A stretch of DNA of 64,000 nucleotides. Source: Methanobacterium_D oryzae. Its GTDB lineage: Archaea > Methanobacteriota > Methanobacteria > Methanobacteriales > Methanobacteriaceae. Below, one piece after another: positions 43,813 through 52,389 of this stretch; positions within the stretch are counted from its first letter, which is position 1; each line of letters opens with the position of its first letter. The position numbers were made by a program, and so were the translations under genes. The stretch is from positions 186,001-250,000 of the forward strand of contig NZ_JBNPXC010000001.1 of NCBI RefSeq assembly GCF_050433505.1. The letters run 5' to 3'. The notes under the pieces were generated by a model. The model saw only the letters and a list, made by a program, of their open reading frames with translations. It ran no database searches and was not told where the DNA came from.

Positions 43813-45447
43813 ATGACTGAACAATATGCAATTGCCATAGATATTGGAACTAGTGGAATTAGGGCCCAAGCATTAGATTTGGAAAGTAAGAAAGTGATTT
43901 CTACAGCTATTACACTTAGACACCCTCTACCCGGGGCAAACGTAGTGGATCATCTTCACTTTGCAATAACAGTAGGGAGAAAAACAGCACATCAGCTTCT
44001 TATGGAAGCGATTAACAAAGTAATTAAAAATCTAAATATTAACCTTGAGAATGTAGGAAGAGTATCAGTTTGCGGAAATCCAATACAACTTTCTCTTTTT
44101 CACAATATAGAAATTAGAGATCTTGCTTACTGGGGAGAACATGCACTCGAAAGGTTAGACGTAACTCCTCCCCCCAGAAATGCTACAATTATATCTCCAG
44201 AAGAAATAGGGATTCAAATACCAAGTAAAGCTGAAGTATATATTCCTCCAGCTATTAAACACGAAATTGGTGCTGATGCACTTGCAATGCTTTTTAAATC
44301 CTCCGTATTAGAAAAAAAAGGAACATATTTAGTTTCTGATTTTGGGACAAATGCAGAGATAGGTCTTGTAATAGATGGAGAAGTTTATTCATGTTCTGCA
44401 GCAGCTGGGCCTGCAATAGAAGGACAGATGATTGAAAAAGGAAGATTAGCCTCTCCTGGAACAATTTGTGATCTAAAACTGACGGATGAAGGATGGAAAA
44501 CTCGTATTCTTGATGAAAATCTCATAGCAAGAGATGGAAACATAGTTGATCCTTCAAGCGGAGAAATTATCCGGGAGGGAGAAGTAGAGGAAAAAGCTAT
44601 AGGCATAACTGGAACAGGAGTAATCGCAGCTTATAGTTTAGGACTAAATACAGGCCTTATATCCTTGCCAAAAATAAAGAGTAGAGACCATAAAATTCAC
44701 TTGCAGGAAGATATCTATCTTACAGAAAAAGATATTGAAAATATAGGTAAAGCCCTTGGAGCTTTTAGAGCTGCACATATAACTTTAGCTGAAGAAGCAG
44801 ATGTATATCTAGATGAAATTGATGCAACATACATGGCTGGCGCTTCAGGATTTTATGTAGATCCCAATAAATCTCTTGATATTGGGCAGATTCCTCCCTC
44901 ATCAAAAGAAATTTATCAAATAGGGAACACTTCACTTGCAATGGCCCGAGATATAGTTATAGATCCCAATCTTCTTGATAGTTTACAGAAAATAGCTGAT
45001 GGAATGCGTGGAAAACATATAACGCTTGCTACATCTAGAAATTTTGAAAAAATATACTCCCTCGAACTTTCTATGAGTGAACAGGGAATGCCCTTTTGGA
45101 TGTATAACGATTGGTTAAATAAATATGGATTCCAGAAAATCCCACCAAAAGCTTCTAATCCCAAAATACATCGCATTTTTGAAAAAGATATACCCGAACT
45201 TGGCGAATATGGTTTAAAAATAGTTAAAATAGGTTCACTATTAAAAGCAGATTTCAAAAAGTGTATTAACTGCTTAAAATGTATGGAAAGTTGTCCTGAA
45301 GAAGCTATAGTAATAGAAAATGGAGAAGCTAAAGTTAAAACAGACCTATGCAGTGGAATGGCATGTCTTAGATGTGAACTTTCATGTCCTGAAAAGATAT
45401 TTAAATATAAAGAGTTTCTTACTGAAGATGAGAGAAAAGACACTTGA
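43813..45447 (+). CDS. RamA-like corrinoid reductive activator (ASKHA domain plus ferredoxin)
   Basis: A 544-residue protein. The N-terminal and middle part is an ASKHA-type ATPase (IAIDIGTSGIRAQALDLESK, SDFGTNAEIGLVIDG, ITGTGVIAAYSLG). The C-terminus carries two [4Fe-4S] motifs: CINCLKCMESCPE and CSGMACLRCELSCPE. This architecture matches RamA and the methyltransferase activation proteins, which use ATP to reduce inactive Co(II) corrinoid to Co(I). Its position after mtaC indicates it serves MtaC. Length is as expected for RamA. Confidence 0.9.
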   Translation: MTEQYAIAIDIGTSGIRAQALDLESKKVISTAITLRHPLPGANVVDHLHFAITVGRKTAHQLLMEAINKVIKNLNINLENVGRVSVCGNPIQLSLFHNIEIRDLAYWGEHALERLDVTPPPRNATIISPEEIGIQIPSKAEVYIPPAIKHEIGADALAMLFKSSVLEKKGTYLVSDFGTNAEIGLVIDGEVYSCSAAAGPAIEGQMIEKGRLASPGTICDLKLTDEGWKTRILDENLIARDGNIVDPSSGEIIREGEVEEKAIGITGTGVIAAYSLGLNTGLISLPKIKSRDHKIHLQEDIYLTEKDIENIGKALGAFRAAHITLAEEADVYLDEIDATYMAGASGFYVDPNKSLDIGQIPPSSKEIYQIGNTSLAMARDIVIDPNLLDSLQKIADGMRGKHITLATSRNFEKIYSLELSMSEQGMPFWMYNDWLNKYGFQKIPPKASNPKIHRIFEKDIPELGEYGLKIVKIGSLLKADFKKCINCLKCMESCPEEAIVIENGEAKVKTDLCSGMACLRCELSCPEKIFKYKEFLTEDERKDT

Positions 45448-45648
45448 TTGGATAATTTAAACATATAGACTATTAATTTCACTTATCTAAACCTCAAAAT
45501 ATTGCTAAATAATGTGAAATTAACAGGAAAATTTAATCCTTGATTTTCTGAATATTTCTAAAAAAGCTTAAATAGATAAAAAATTAATTAAGTATACTGG
45601 ATATGAAATTGACTACATTACTTTTATTAAATAGATTTTGATTTTAAT

Positions 45649-45720
45649 GCCCTGATAGTGTAGCGGATATCACGTAGGATTGCGGATCCTATTACCCGGG
45701 TTCAAGTCCCGGTCAGGGCA
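45649..45720 (+). tRNA. tRNA-Arg, anticodon GCG
   Basis: A 72-base cloverleaf. Acceptor GCCCTGA pairs with TCAGGGC, discriminator A. The anticodon arm TAGGA/TCCTA frames the loop TTGCGGA, giving anticodon GCG (reads CGC and CGU, arginine). The T arm is CCGGG-TTCAAGT-CCCGG. CCA is not encoded. A TATA-like TTATTAAATA lies about 20 bases upstream. Confidence 0.95.
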
Positions 45721-45774
45721 TCTTATTAAAGTTAATAAGACCCAAAATTAAATTTATATTTAAGCTGCCCATTT

Positions 45775-46317
45775 TTATTCCAATTTAGATAATTCCAGCA
45801 ATTTATTTACTGTTTTCCAATTTCTGGTTGTTGCTATAATTTTTAATTTCCTCTCGAAGGTATTGTTTGTTAATTTAGTCCTAGCATATCCATTTGGCAA
45901 GTAAAGATAAATTTCACTACCCTTAATCTCAAATTTTTCATTTTCTTCTTTATTTAAGTTTAAATCTAAAATAGTTTCTTTATCAAATGCTTCTTTTAAA
46001 AAAGTCACGTGCAGTTTATCAAGCCCAATATTGGAATCATTGATAAAGGGATTATTATTAATAATATTCTCAAATTCATTATCTGTCCGAATGACTGCAT
46101 TTACAGCAAATCCAAAGGTTCGACTTACTTTTCTTTCAATATCTTCAGCTATTTTTACGTTATCAATAAACTTATTGTCAAAAATTACATTACCACTTTG
46201 AAGATAAGTTTTTACGTTTTTAAAGCCCATTGATTCAAAAATAGTTCTTAAATCAGCCATTTTTATTCTATTTTCACGACCAATATTAATTCCCCGAAGC
46301 AAAGCGATGTATTTCAT
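45775..46317 (-). CDS. DUF1697 family protein
   Basis: A 180-residue protein beginning MKYIALLRGINIGRENRIKM and continuing FESMGFKNVKTYLQSGNVIF, the defining start of DUF1697. The C-terminal NGYARTKLTNNTFERKL and TTRNWKTVNKLLELSKLE match as well. The family has a ferredoxin-like fold but no assigned function, and it is more common in bacteria; gain by transfer is possible. Confidence 0.88.
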   Translation of the reverse strand: MKYIALLRGINIGRENRIKMADLRTIFESMGFKNVKTYLQSGNVIFDNKFIDNVKIAEDIERKVSRTFGFAVNAVIRTDNEFENIINNNPFINDSNIGLDKLHVTFLKEAFDKETILDLNLNKEENEKFEIKGSEIYLYLPNGYARTKLTNNTFERKLKIIATTRNWKTVNKLLELSKLE

Positions 46318-46392
46318 TACTAGATCCTTCTTTAATAAGATTTTAAAAAGTTTAAAGTAATAACAACTTAATGAAAAAAATGGAATTTTTAA

Positions 46393-48042
46393 TTATCTTT
46401 CAATAAATTCTATTCTACCATTTTTATTAAAAACAATGCTCTTTTTCCATTCATCATTGGTTTCAGGATAATCTTCCCTATAATGAGCGCCTCTACTTTC
46501 ACGACGTAAAATAGCTGATTTTGTTACTAATTCTGCAACATCAAGCATTTTTATTACTTCAAGCGCGTCAAGAAGGTCATTATTGTAGTTCATTATGCCT
46601 GAAATTCTCATGTTATTGGACATTTCTTTAAGTTCATTTATTCGTTTCAATGCAGCTTTTAAGCCTTCTTCATTCCTTATTATGGCCACATTTTTCCACA
46701 TTAATTCCTGAAGTTCTTTTTTAATTTCTATAGGGTATACGTCCCCATCTTTAATAAGATTGGAAATACGCTCTTTTTCGGTTTCTGTAAATGAATCATT
46801 TGATTTTATTTCAGTTTCAAGTGCATTTTCTGCTGCTGATTTACCTGCACGCTTACCAAATACTTGAGTATCTGCAAGCGCATTCCCCCCCAATCTATTT
46901 GCACCATGTACACCACCAGTTACCTCACCTGCGGCAAACAAATTCTTTACTGTGGTTTCACCATTTTCATTTATTCTTATTCCACCCATAAAGTGGTGTG
47001 CTGTCGGTGCAACTTCCATTGCTTCTTTTCTTATGTCAACACCCACATCCTGGAATTGGAAAAGCATGGTTTCAAGTTTTTCTTCAATTAATTCATCTGG
47101 AAGATGAGTTACATCAAGGTAAACTCCACCAATTTGAGTTCCTCTTCCTTCTCTAATTTCATTGTATATGGCCCTTGCTACGATATCTCTTGTTGCAAGC
47201 TCCCCACGAGGGTCGTAGTTTTTCATGAACCTTTTACCTTCTGCATTTATGAGCTTTCCCCCTTCACCACGCACCGCTTCAGTAACAAGAACTCCTTTTC
47301 TTGATTCTGGATAAATCATTCCTGTTGGGTGAAATTGAACCTGTTCCATATCCAAGAGATCTGCACCCGCGTCATAGCAAAGCGAATATCCATCTCCAGT
47401 TTTTTGTAGTGTATTTGAAGTTACAGGGTAAAGCCATCCTGCGCCTCCACAGGCCATTACTACTGATTTTGCTTTAAAAACCATAAATCTTGAATCTTGA
47501 AGTGAAAAACCTGTAGCACCTAAAACAGATTCTCCAGATTCATCCATAATAAGTGATGTTATCATAACTTCATCGAGGGTATCAATTTCTCGCCTAATAA
47601 CCTCTTCTTTTAAGGCCATCATCATTTCATGGCCAGTTCTATCTCCCTGGAAGCATGTCCTTCTAAATCTTTGACCGCCGAATGGCCGCTGGTTAATTTC
47701 TCCTGATTCTTGTCTATCAAAAAGAGCTCCAAATGTTTCTAATTCTATGAGTCTTTCTGGTGATTCTTCAACCAGAATCCTTGCAAGTTTAGGGTCGTTT
47801 AAGTAAGCTCCACCTTTAAGTGTATCTTCAAAATGGGCTTCAGTATTGTCTGCACAATCAACTGTTGCAAACGCTGCATTGTATCCTCCTTCAGCTAATG
47901 TTGTGCATCCTGATTTGAATGATAATCCTTTTGATACTATTAAAACGCTTAAATTATGTCTGGAGGCTTCTATTGCTGCTCTGCATCCCGCCCCTCCAGA
48001 GCCTATTACCAGAACATCATGTTCGTAAATCTCACTTTCCAT
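46393..48042 (-). CDS. tfrA: Thiol:fumarate reductase subunit A (flavoprotein)
   Basis: A 549-residue flavoprotein of the fumarate reductase/succinate dehydrogenase family. The FAD motif is VIGSGGAGCRAAIEA, active-site text includes HPTGMIYPESRKGVL and APTAHHFMGGIRI, and the C-terminus has ESRGAHYREDYPE. In Methanobacteriales TfrA works with TfrB, oxidising coenzymes M and B with fumarate. The residue that carries covalent FAD in SdhA (SHT) is replaced (SGCTTLAEGG), consistent with non-covalent FAD. tfrB is not adjacent here. Confidence 0.9.
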   Translation of the reverse strand: MESEIYEHDVLVIGSGGAGCRAAIEASRHNLSVLIVSKGLSFKSGCTTLAEGGYNAAFATVDCADNTEAHFEDTLKGGAYLNDPKLARILVEESPERLIELETFGALFDRQESGEINQRPFGGQRFRRTCFQGDRTGHEMMMALKEEVIRREIDTLDEVMITSLIMDESGESVLGATGFSLQDSRFMVFKAKSVVMACGGAGWLYPVTSNTLQKTGDGYSLCYDAGADLLDMEQVQFHPTGMIYPESRKGVLVTEAVRGEGGKLINAEGKRFMKNYDPRGELATRDIVARAIYNEIREGRGTQIGGVYLDVTHLPDELIEEKLETMLFQFQDVGVDIRKEAMEVAPTAHHFMGGIRINENGETTVKNLFAAGEVTGGVHGANRLGGNALADTQVFGKRAGKSAAENALETEIKSNDSFTETEKERISNLIKDGDVYPIEIKKELQELMWKNVAIIRNEEGLKAALKRINELKEMSNNMRISGIMNYNNDLLDALEVIKMLDVAELVTKSAILRRESRGAHYREDYPETNDEWKKSIVFNKNGRIEFIER

Positions 48043-48206
48043 AATAAAAATTAGATTTATATATTATTTAAATTTTCACGAGAAATTGAGAAAATAATAA
48101 AAAGGATTAATTAAAAACCTTTAATATCTATTAAAATTAAGAAAAAAAGAATTATAAATTATAAAAAATTCTATTATTATTTAGATATACTTTTAGGAGG
48201 CATTAT

Positions 48207-49802
48207 TTGGATAAAAAGAAGATTATAAAGCTTGCAAAAAAGGATTTTGAAGGGGCATGGATGATGACCTCCCAGACTGTTAAAAAGCCCCATCACGATG
48301 ACGAATATCCCCGTTTAAAGCTTGAAACCGGCAAAAGCCACATGCTTTATGATACTGTAGCACAGTTAAGACAAGCTTATTTAAATTTAGGTTTTAAAGA
48401 GACAGTAAACCCTATTTTCGTTGAAGAAGAGCATATATATAAGCAGTTCGGTCCAGAAGCACCGGCAGTTCTGGATAGATGTTTTTACATTGCAGGACTT
48501 CCAAGACCTGATATTGGAATCGGGATGGATAAAATTGAAAGAATTAAAAATTTAGGTGTTTCTTTAGATGACATGAAAATTGAAGCTCTAAAAGAAGTAT
48601 TTAGAGGATACAAAAAGGGAAATGTAAGTGGGGATGATTTAGTTTTAGAGGTTTCACAAGCCCTTGATGTTGAGGGTGATATGGGACTTCGTGTTCTTGA
48701 AAAAATCTTTCCAGAAATCCGTGAATTAACTCCAGTTCCTTCAAAAACTACTCTAAGGTCTCACATGACATCAGGATGGTTTATAACCTTAAACGCGATT
48801 AACAATAAAAGAAAACTTCCAATTAAGATGTTTTCAATTGACCGGTGTTTTAGAAGAGAACAACGGGAAGATGCAAGCCATTTAATGACTTATCACTCTG
48901 CATCTTGTGTGGTAATGGATGATGAAGTATCTCTTGATCTTGGTAAGGCCATCTCTGAAAGTTTACTGGAATATTTTGGCTTTGAGAAGTTTAAATTCAC
49001 TCCGGATGAGAAAAAATCCAAATATTATGTTGAAGGAACTCAAACAGAAGTTTATGGTTATCATCCAAAGCTAAATGAGTGGGTTGAAGTCGCTACTTTT
49101 GGATTATATTCACCTATTGCCCTTGCAAAATATGGAATTGAAAAAGATGTTTTAAACATTGGAGTAGGTGTCGAAAGGATTGCTATGCTTCTTTATAATC
49201 AAACTGATGTAAGAGAGATGGTATACCCTGAAACATATGGGAAATGGTCTCTTTCAGATAGAGATATGGCTTCAATGCTTAAAATAAACTATTATCCTGT
49301 AACAGATGAAGGAAAAGAATTAATGGATAAAATAACTACCACATTTAAAAAAAATGGTGATGAACCTTCTCCTTGCGAGTTTACAGCTTTTGAAGGTGAA
49401 TTTTTAGGTAAAAACATAGAAGTTAAAGTTTTAGAGCCTGAAAAGGGCACAAAACTTTTAGGACCTGCTGCATGGAATGAAGTTTACATAAATAAGGGAG
49501 ATATAATTGGAGTTCCTATAAAAGATGTTGAAGATGAAAAAGCATTAGAAGCACAAGAAAAAGGAATTCCAATTGGAATGAGTTATATGGATGGGATTTC
49601 AGCATATGCTGCTTATAAGATTGAGGAAATGGTTGTAAGCGGAAAAGATGAAGTCACTGTGAGAGTTCCAATATCAAGATCCATTTCTGATATAAATTTA
49701 AGGCTGGATGATGTAGCATTAAGTTATATAACAAGCAAGAACAATGCTATAGATGTTAGAGGCCCTGTATTTTGTACAATAACTTGCATACTTAAAGATT
49801 AA
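48207..49802 (+). CDS. sepS: O-phosphoserine-tRNA(Cys) ligase
   Basis: A 531-residue class II synthetase starting at TTG 48207 after AGGAGG. Key text: GKSHMLYDTVAQLRQAYLNLG, motif-2-like FSIDRCFRREQREDASH, and motif-3-like GIGVERIAMLLYN-type text near residue 325. SepRS charges tRNA-Cys with phosphoserine, which SepCysS converts to Cys-tRNA, the route used by many methanogens. SepCysS is not in the window. It is divergent from tfrA. Confidence 0.95.
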   Translation: MDKKKIIKLAKKDFEGAWMMTSQTVKKPHHDDEYPRLKLETGKSHMLYDTVAQLRQAYLNLGFKETVNPIFVEEEHIYKQFGPEAPAVLDRCFYIAGLPRPDIGIGMDKIERIKNLGVSLDDMKIEALKEVFRGYKKGNVSGDDLVLEVSQALDVEGDMGLRVLEKIFPEIRELTPVPSKTTLRSHMTSGWFITLNAINNKRKLPIKMFSIDRCFRREQREDASHLMTYHSASCVVMDDEVSLDLGKAISESLLEYFGFEKFKFTPDEKKSKYYVEGTQTEVYGYHPKLNEWVEVATFGLYSPIALAKYGIEKDVLNIGVGVERIAMLLYNQTDVREMVYPETYGKWSLSDRDMASMLKINYYPVTDEGKELMDKITTTFKKNGDEPSPCEFTAFEGEFLGKNIEVKVLEPEKGTKLLGPAAWNEVYINKGDIIGVPIKDVEDEKALEAQEKGIPIGMSYMDGISAYAAYKIEEMVVSGKDEVTVRVPISRSISDINLRLDDVALSYITSKNNAIDVRGPVFCTITCILKD

Positions 49803-49813
49803 ACCTAATTGTT

Positions 49814-50557
49814 ATGTGCTCCCGTAATATAACCCCATATCATTCAAAAATTCGAAGAATTTTTGATGCCCGAAAAATCAAAGTCAACAACACGCAGTGT
49901 TTACAGTCACAAAATCAAAGATTTTGTGGGATTTTTCGACGGCTTGCAAATATTCAAAACAATCTTTCAAGAGAAATAATTGATGAAGATAGTTTTAAAG
50001 ATGTTAAAAGTGTTGCAGGAGCAGATATATCATTTTCAAGGGATAATTTTGCAATTGCGGCTGCTGTAGTAATTGATTTTAAAACACTTGAAGTTTTAAA
50101 GAAGAAAACTTTAGAGGTTGAGCTTTTATTTCCATACATTAGTGGATTTTTAGGTTTTAGAGAAGTTGATGCAGTGATATCCGTTTTAAAGATTCTTGAA
50201 AATAATTTTGATGTTTTAATAGTTAATGGTCATGGCATCATGCATCCTAGAGGTTTTGGGCTTGCTTCTCATGTAGGCCTTCTTATGGATAAGCCTACAA
50301 TTGGAGTTGCAAAAAGATTAATTGGTGGATACTATAAAACTTATAATGATAATTTATTGAAAGTTATAAAATTCAATGGTAAATCCCTAGGAGCATGTAA
50401 CAAGCAAAAATGTGTCAGCATAGGGCATAAAATATCTTTAAAAACTGCACTTAACATTGTAGAAAAAACCTCGATATTTAAGATACCAGAACCCATTAGA
50501 CAGGCACATATCTTAGCTACAAATACCATGAAAAGTAAATTATCCAAATATGATTAA
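49814..50557 (+). CDS. nfi: Endonuclease V with an atypical N-terminal extension
   Basis: From about residue 45 onward this is endonuclease V: ANIQNNLSREIIDEDSF, VAGADISFS (metal Asp), VLIVNGHGIMHPRGFGLASH and PIRQAHILAT. The enzyme nicks DNA near deaminated adenine (inosine). The first 45 residues are unlike the family, and their codons lie largely inside a palindromic element (49845-49938). The ATG 49814 has no good ribosome-binding site. The true start is therefore unsure; coupling to sepS, which ends 11 bases earlier, may help initiation. Confidence 0.85.
   Translation: MCSRNITPYHSKIRRIFDARKIKVNNTQCLQSQNQRFCGIFRRLANIQNNLSREIIDEDSFKDVKSVAGADISFSRDNFAIAAAVVIDFKTLEVLKKKTLEVELLFPYISGFLGFREVDAVISVLKILENNFDVLIVNGHGIMHPRGFGLASHVGLLMDKPTIGVAKRLIGGYYKTYNDNLLKVIKFNGKSLGACNKQKCVSIGHKISLKTALNIVEKTSIFKIPEPIRQAHILATNTMKSKLSKYD
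49845..49938. repeat. Multi-hairpin palindromic element inside the endonuclease V reading frame
   Basis: Four stems are visible: CAAAAATTC/GAATTTTTG (49845-49865); an outer stem CGAAAAATC (49871-49879) with GATTTTTCG (49930-49938); and, within it, AACAC/GTGTT (49889-49901) and CACAAAATC/GATTTTGTG (49908-49928). The outer stem with two inner hairpins forms a three-way junction. This looks like a small dispersed palindromic repeat; no second copy is present in this window. Confidence 0.6.
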
Positions 50558-50638
50558 TTTTAAAGATTTTAGTGAATAAAGTTCAATTAAATGAATAAAT
50601 GATGCACATAACAGAAAATCTGATAAATAGTGATTTAA

Positions 50639-51019
50639 ATGGAAATAGAGGGAATAATAACGTCAGGAAAAGGAAAAGGGGCGTATTTCATGTCTCAACC
50701 ATTTTACAAAATTCAATTTGAAGAAAAACTTAATTTCAGCCCATTTCCGGGCACTTTGAATATTAAAATAAGCAATGATGAAATAGACAACATTCATAAG
50801 ATTCCTGAGGATACTATGACAATTATTGAAGGCAAGGAAAATTTTGGGGATGTACTACTTATAAAAGCTGTTTTAAACTGTGAAATAAAAGGGGCTATTG
50901 TTTTTCCTAAAAAGACCACTCATGGAGAAAATATTCTTGAATTTATAGCAGCAGAAAATATTAAAGAAAAATTAGGCGTTATTGATGGTGATTCTGTTAA
51001 AATCACCCTTAAATGTTAA
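50639..51019 (+). CDS. ribK: CTP-dependent riboflavin kinase
   Basis: A 126-residue archaeal RibK (DUF120). Signature segments are MEIEGIITSGKGKGAYFMSQ, FSPFPGTLNIKIS and KTTHGENILEFIAAENIK. It phosphorylates riboflavin to FMN using CTP. The gene sits next to ribB and supplies the flavin pathway. No strong ribosome-binding site is visible near ATG 50639. The usual N-terminal helix-turn-helix domain of some homologues is absent. Confidence 0.92.
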   Translation: MEIEGIITSGKGKGAYFMSQPFYKIQFEEKLNFSPFPGTLNIKISNDEIDNIHKIPEDTMTIIEGKENFGDVLLIKAVLNCEIKGAIVFPKKTTHGENILEFIAAENIKEKLGVIDGDSVKITLKC

Positions 51020-51139
51020 ATTTTGAGTTAGATTTTAAATACAAAATATTAAGTATACTATAATGTATCTATAACCAACACAGTTAAATTATTCATAAAT
51101 TTTATAAACTACGCAAATTAATTCAAAGGAGTTCAAATA

Positions 51140-51814
51140 ATGATAAAAGATGTAATTAAAGCATTCAAAGACGGAGAAATTGTTTTAATATTTGACAATG
51201 AAAACAGGGAAAGAGAAACAGATATGATTATTGCAGCGGAACATATGACCCCAGAACATATGACAACCATTCGAAATGATGCTGGAGGTCTAGTTTGCGT
51301 TCCTATTTCATCAGAAGTTTCTGATAAGCTCGGAATTCCATTTATGACAGACATAATGGAAGCTGCAACTCCAGAATATCCCGTACTCGGCGAGCTATCA
51401 CCAACTGATATACCCTACGATGAAAAATCAGCATTTTCTATAACTGTAAACCACAGAAAAACATTTACTGGTATAACTGATAATGATAGAGCATGCACCA
51501 TAAAAGAATTGGCACTTCTATGTAAAAATGAAGATTATAGTAGTTTTGGGAAGTATTTCAGGGCCCCAGGGCATGTTACATTACTTCGAGCAGCGAAAGA
51601 GCATGTGCTTAAAAGACAGGGACATACAGAAATGAGTATAGCGCTTACAGAGATGGCAGAGACTACACCTGTAGCTGTTTGCTGTGAAATGATGGATGAT
51701 AAAAGCGGTGGCTCTATGACCACTGATGATGTTGCAAAATACGCTGAAAAAGAGGGATTACTCTTTATAAGTGGAGATGACCTCATAAAAGCTTATCACA
51801 AATTCAAAAAATAA
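51140..51814 (+). CDS. ribB: 3,4-dihydroxy-2-butanone 4-phosphate synthase
   Basis: A 224-residue RibB: ENRERETDMIIAAEHMTPEH holds the conserved acidic metal ligands, followed by FSITVNHRKTFTGITDNDRA and APGHVTLLRAAKEHVLKRQGHTE. It makes the four-carbon precursor of the riboflavin ring from ribulose 5-phosphate. AAAGGAG is upstream of ATG 51140. Neighbour ribK acts later in the same pathway. Confidence 0.95.
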   Translation: MIKDVIKAFKDGEIVLIFDNENRERETDMIIAAEHMTPEHMTTIRNDAGGLVCVPISSEVSDKLGIPFMTDIMEAATPEYPVLGELSPTDIPYDEKSAFSITVNHRKTFTGITDNDRACTIKELALLCKNEDYSSFGKYFRAPGHVTLLRAAKEHVLKRQGHTEMSIALTEMAETTPVAVCCEMMDDKSGGSMTTDDVAKYAEKEGLLFISGDDLIKAYHKFKK

Positions 51815-51961
51815 TTAATTTTTAAACCCTCTTTATTTCTTTCATTAATATTTAACTATCTTTTTCTATTTACATTATTAATCATGGTTTATTATTGATT
51901 TTATTCGTTTTTTACATCTATTATGTAAAAATTTGGGTGTAAATCGGAAATAATTATATAT

Positions 51962-52006
51962 CCTCCAAATTTCATTTAATGAAATGCAAAGATTAAAATT
52001 TGGAGG
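51962..52006 (+). promoter_or_regulatory. Hairpin that can sequester the ribosome binding site
   Basis: CCTCCAAATTT (51962-51972) is perfectly complementary to AAATTTGGAGG (51996-52006), and the GGAGG half is the only good ribosome-binding site of the gene that follows. A competing inner hairpin, ATTTCAT-TTA-ATGAAAT (51969-51985), shares bases with the outer stem. Such alternatives are typical for translational switches. TATA-like AATTATATAT lies at 51949-51958. Confidence 0.5.
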
Positions 52007-52332
52007 TGGATATCTACGAAAATAAACATGTACTGATATGCTTAATTATCCTATTCGTATGGATTACACCAGCATTTGCATCAAATTCAAGCAGCACAAA
52101 TTCCCAGACAGACGAAAAACAAATATTTAACCAAATAGATCACATAAAGAATCAAATAAAAAGCGGATTAAAAGAAACATTTCACGTACTAATTCAAAAT
52201 AAGGATTTGAAAAAAGAAGTAAAAAACATATATGAACATTTAAACAAAGAATTAGGTCCCAGAAATAGAACATATGAGAGATCAAATATAAAAAGGAATA
52301 ATAAACAAAAATTAAGCATATTCAGTAACTGA
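52000..52332 (+). CDS. Small secreted protein with unusual start
   Basis: A frame of 110 codons. It encodes a hydrophobic signal-like segment (VLICLIILFVWITPAFA), then a Ser/Asn/Gln stretch and an amphipathic Lys- and Asn-rich helix; no family is recognised. No ATG lies at a normal distance. TTG 52000 and GTG 52006 lie within the hairpin stem, while the codon at ideal spacing from GGAGG is ATC 52012. The gene may use a non-standard start or be a slightly decayed copy. Confidence 0.5.
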   Translation: MEVDIYENKHVLICLIILFVWITPAFASNSSSTNSQTDEKQIFNQIDHIKNQIKSGLKETFHVLIQNKDLKKEVKNIYEHLNKELGPRNRTYERSNIKRNNKQKLSIFSN

Positions 52333-52389
52333 ATTTAAGAATTTTTAATTTTTCTTTTTGAATACTGGAAATCTACATCCCTTTAACAT

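Noticed and set aside
44916..45482. 188-codon frame opposite the RamA-like gene
   Set aside because: It covers the antisense of the ferredoxin motifs and lacks a ribosome-binding site.
49845..49938. CRISPR repeat or tRNA-like gene
   Set aside because: The stems resemble a cloverleaf at first sight, but there is no anticodon arm, no TTC loop and no repeat-spacer pattern.
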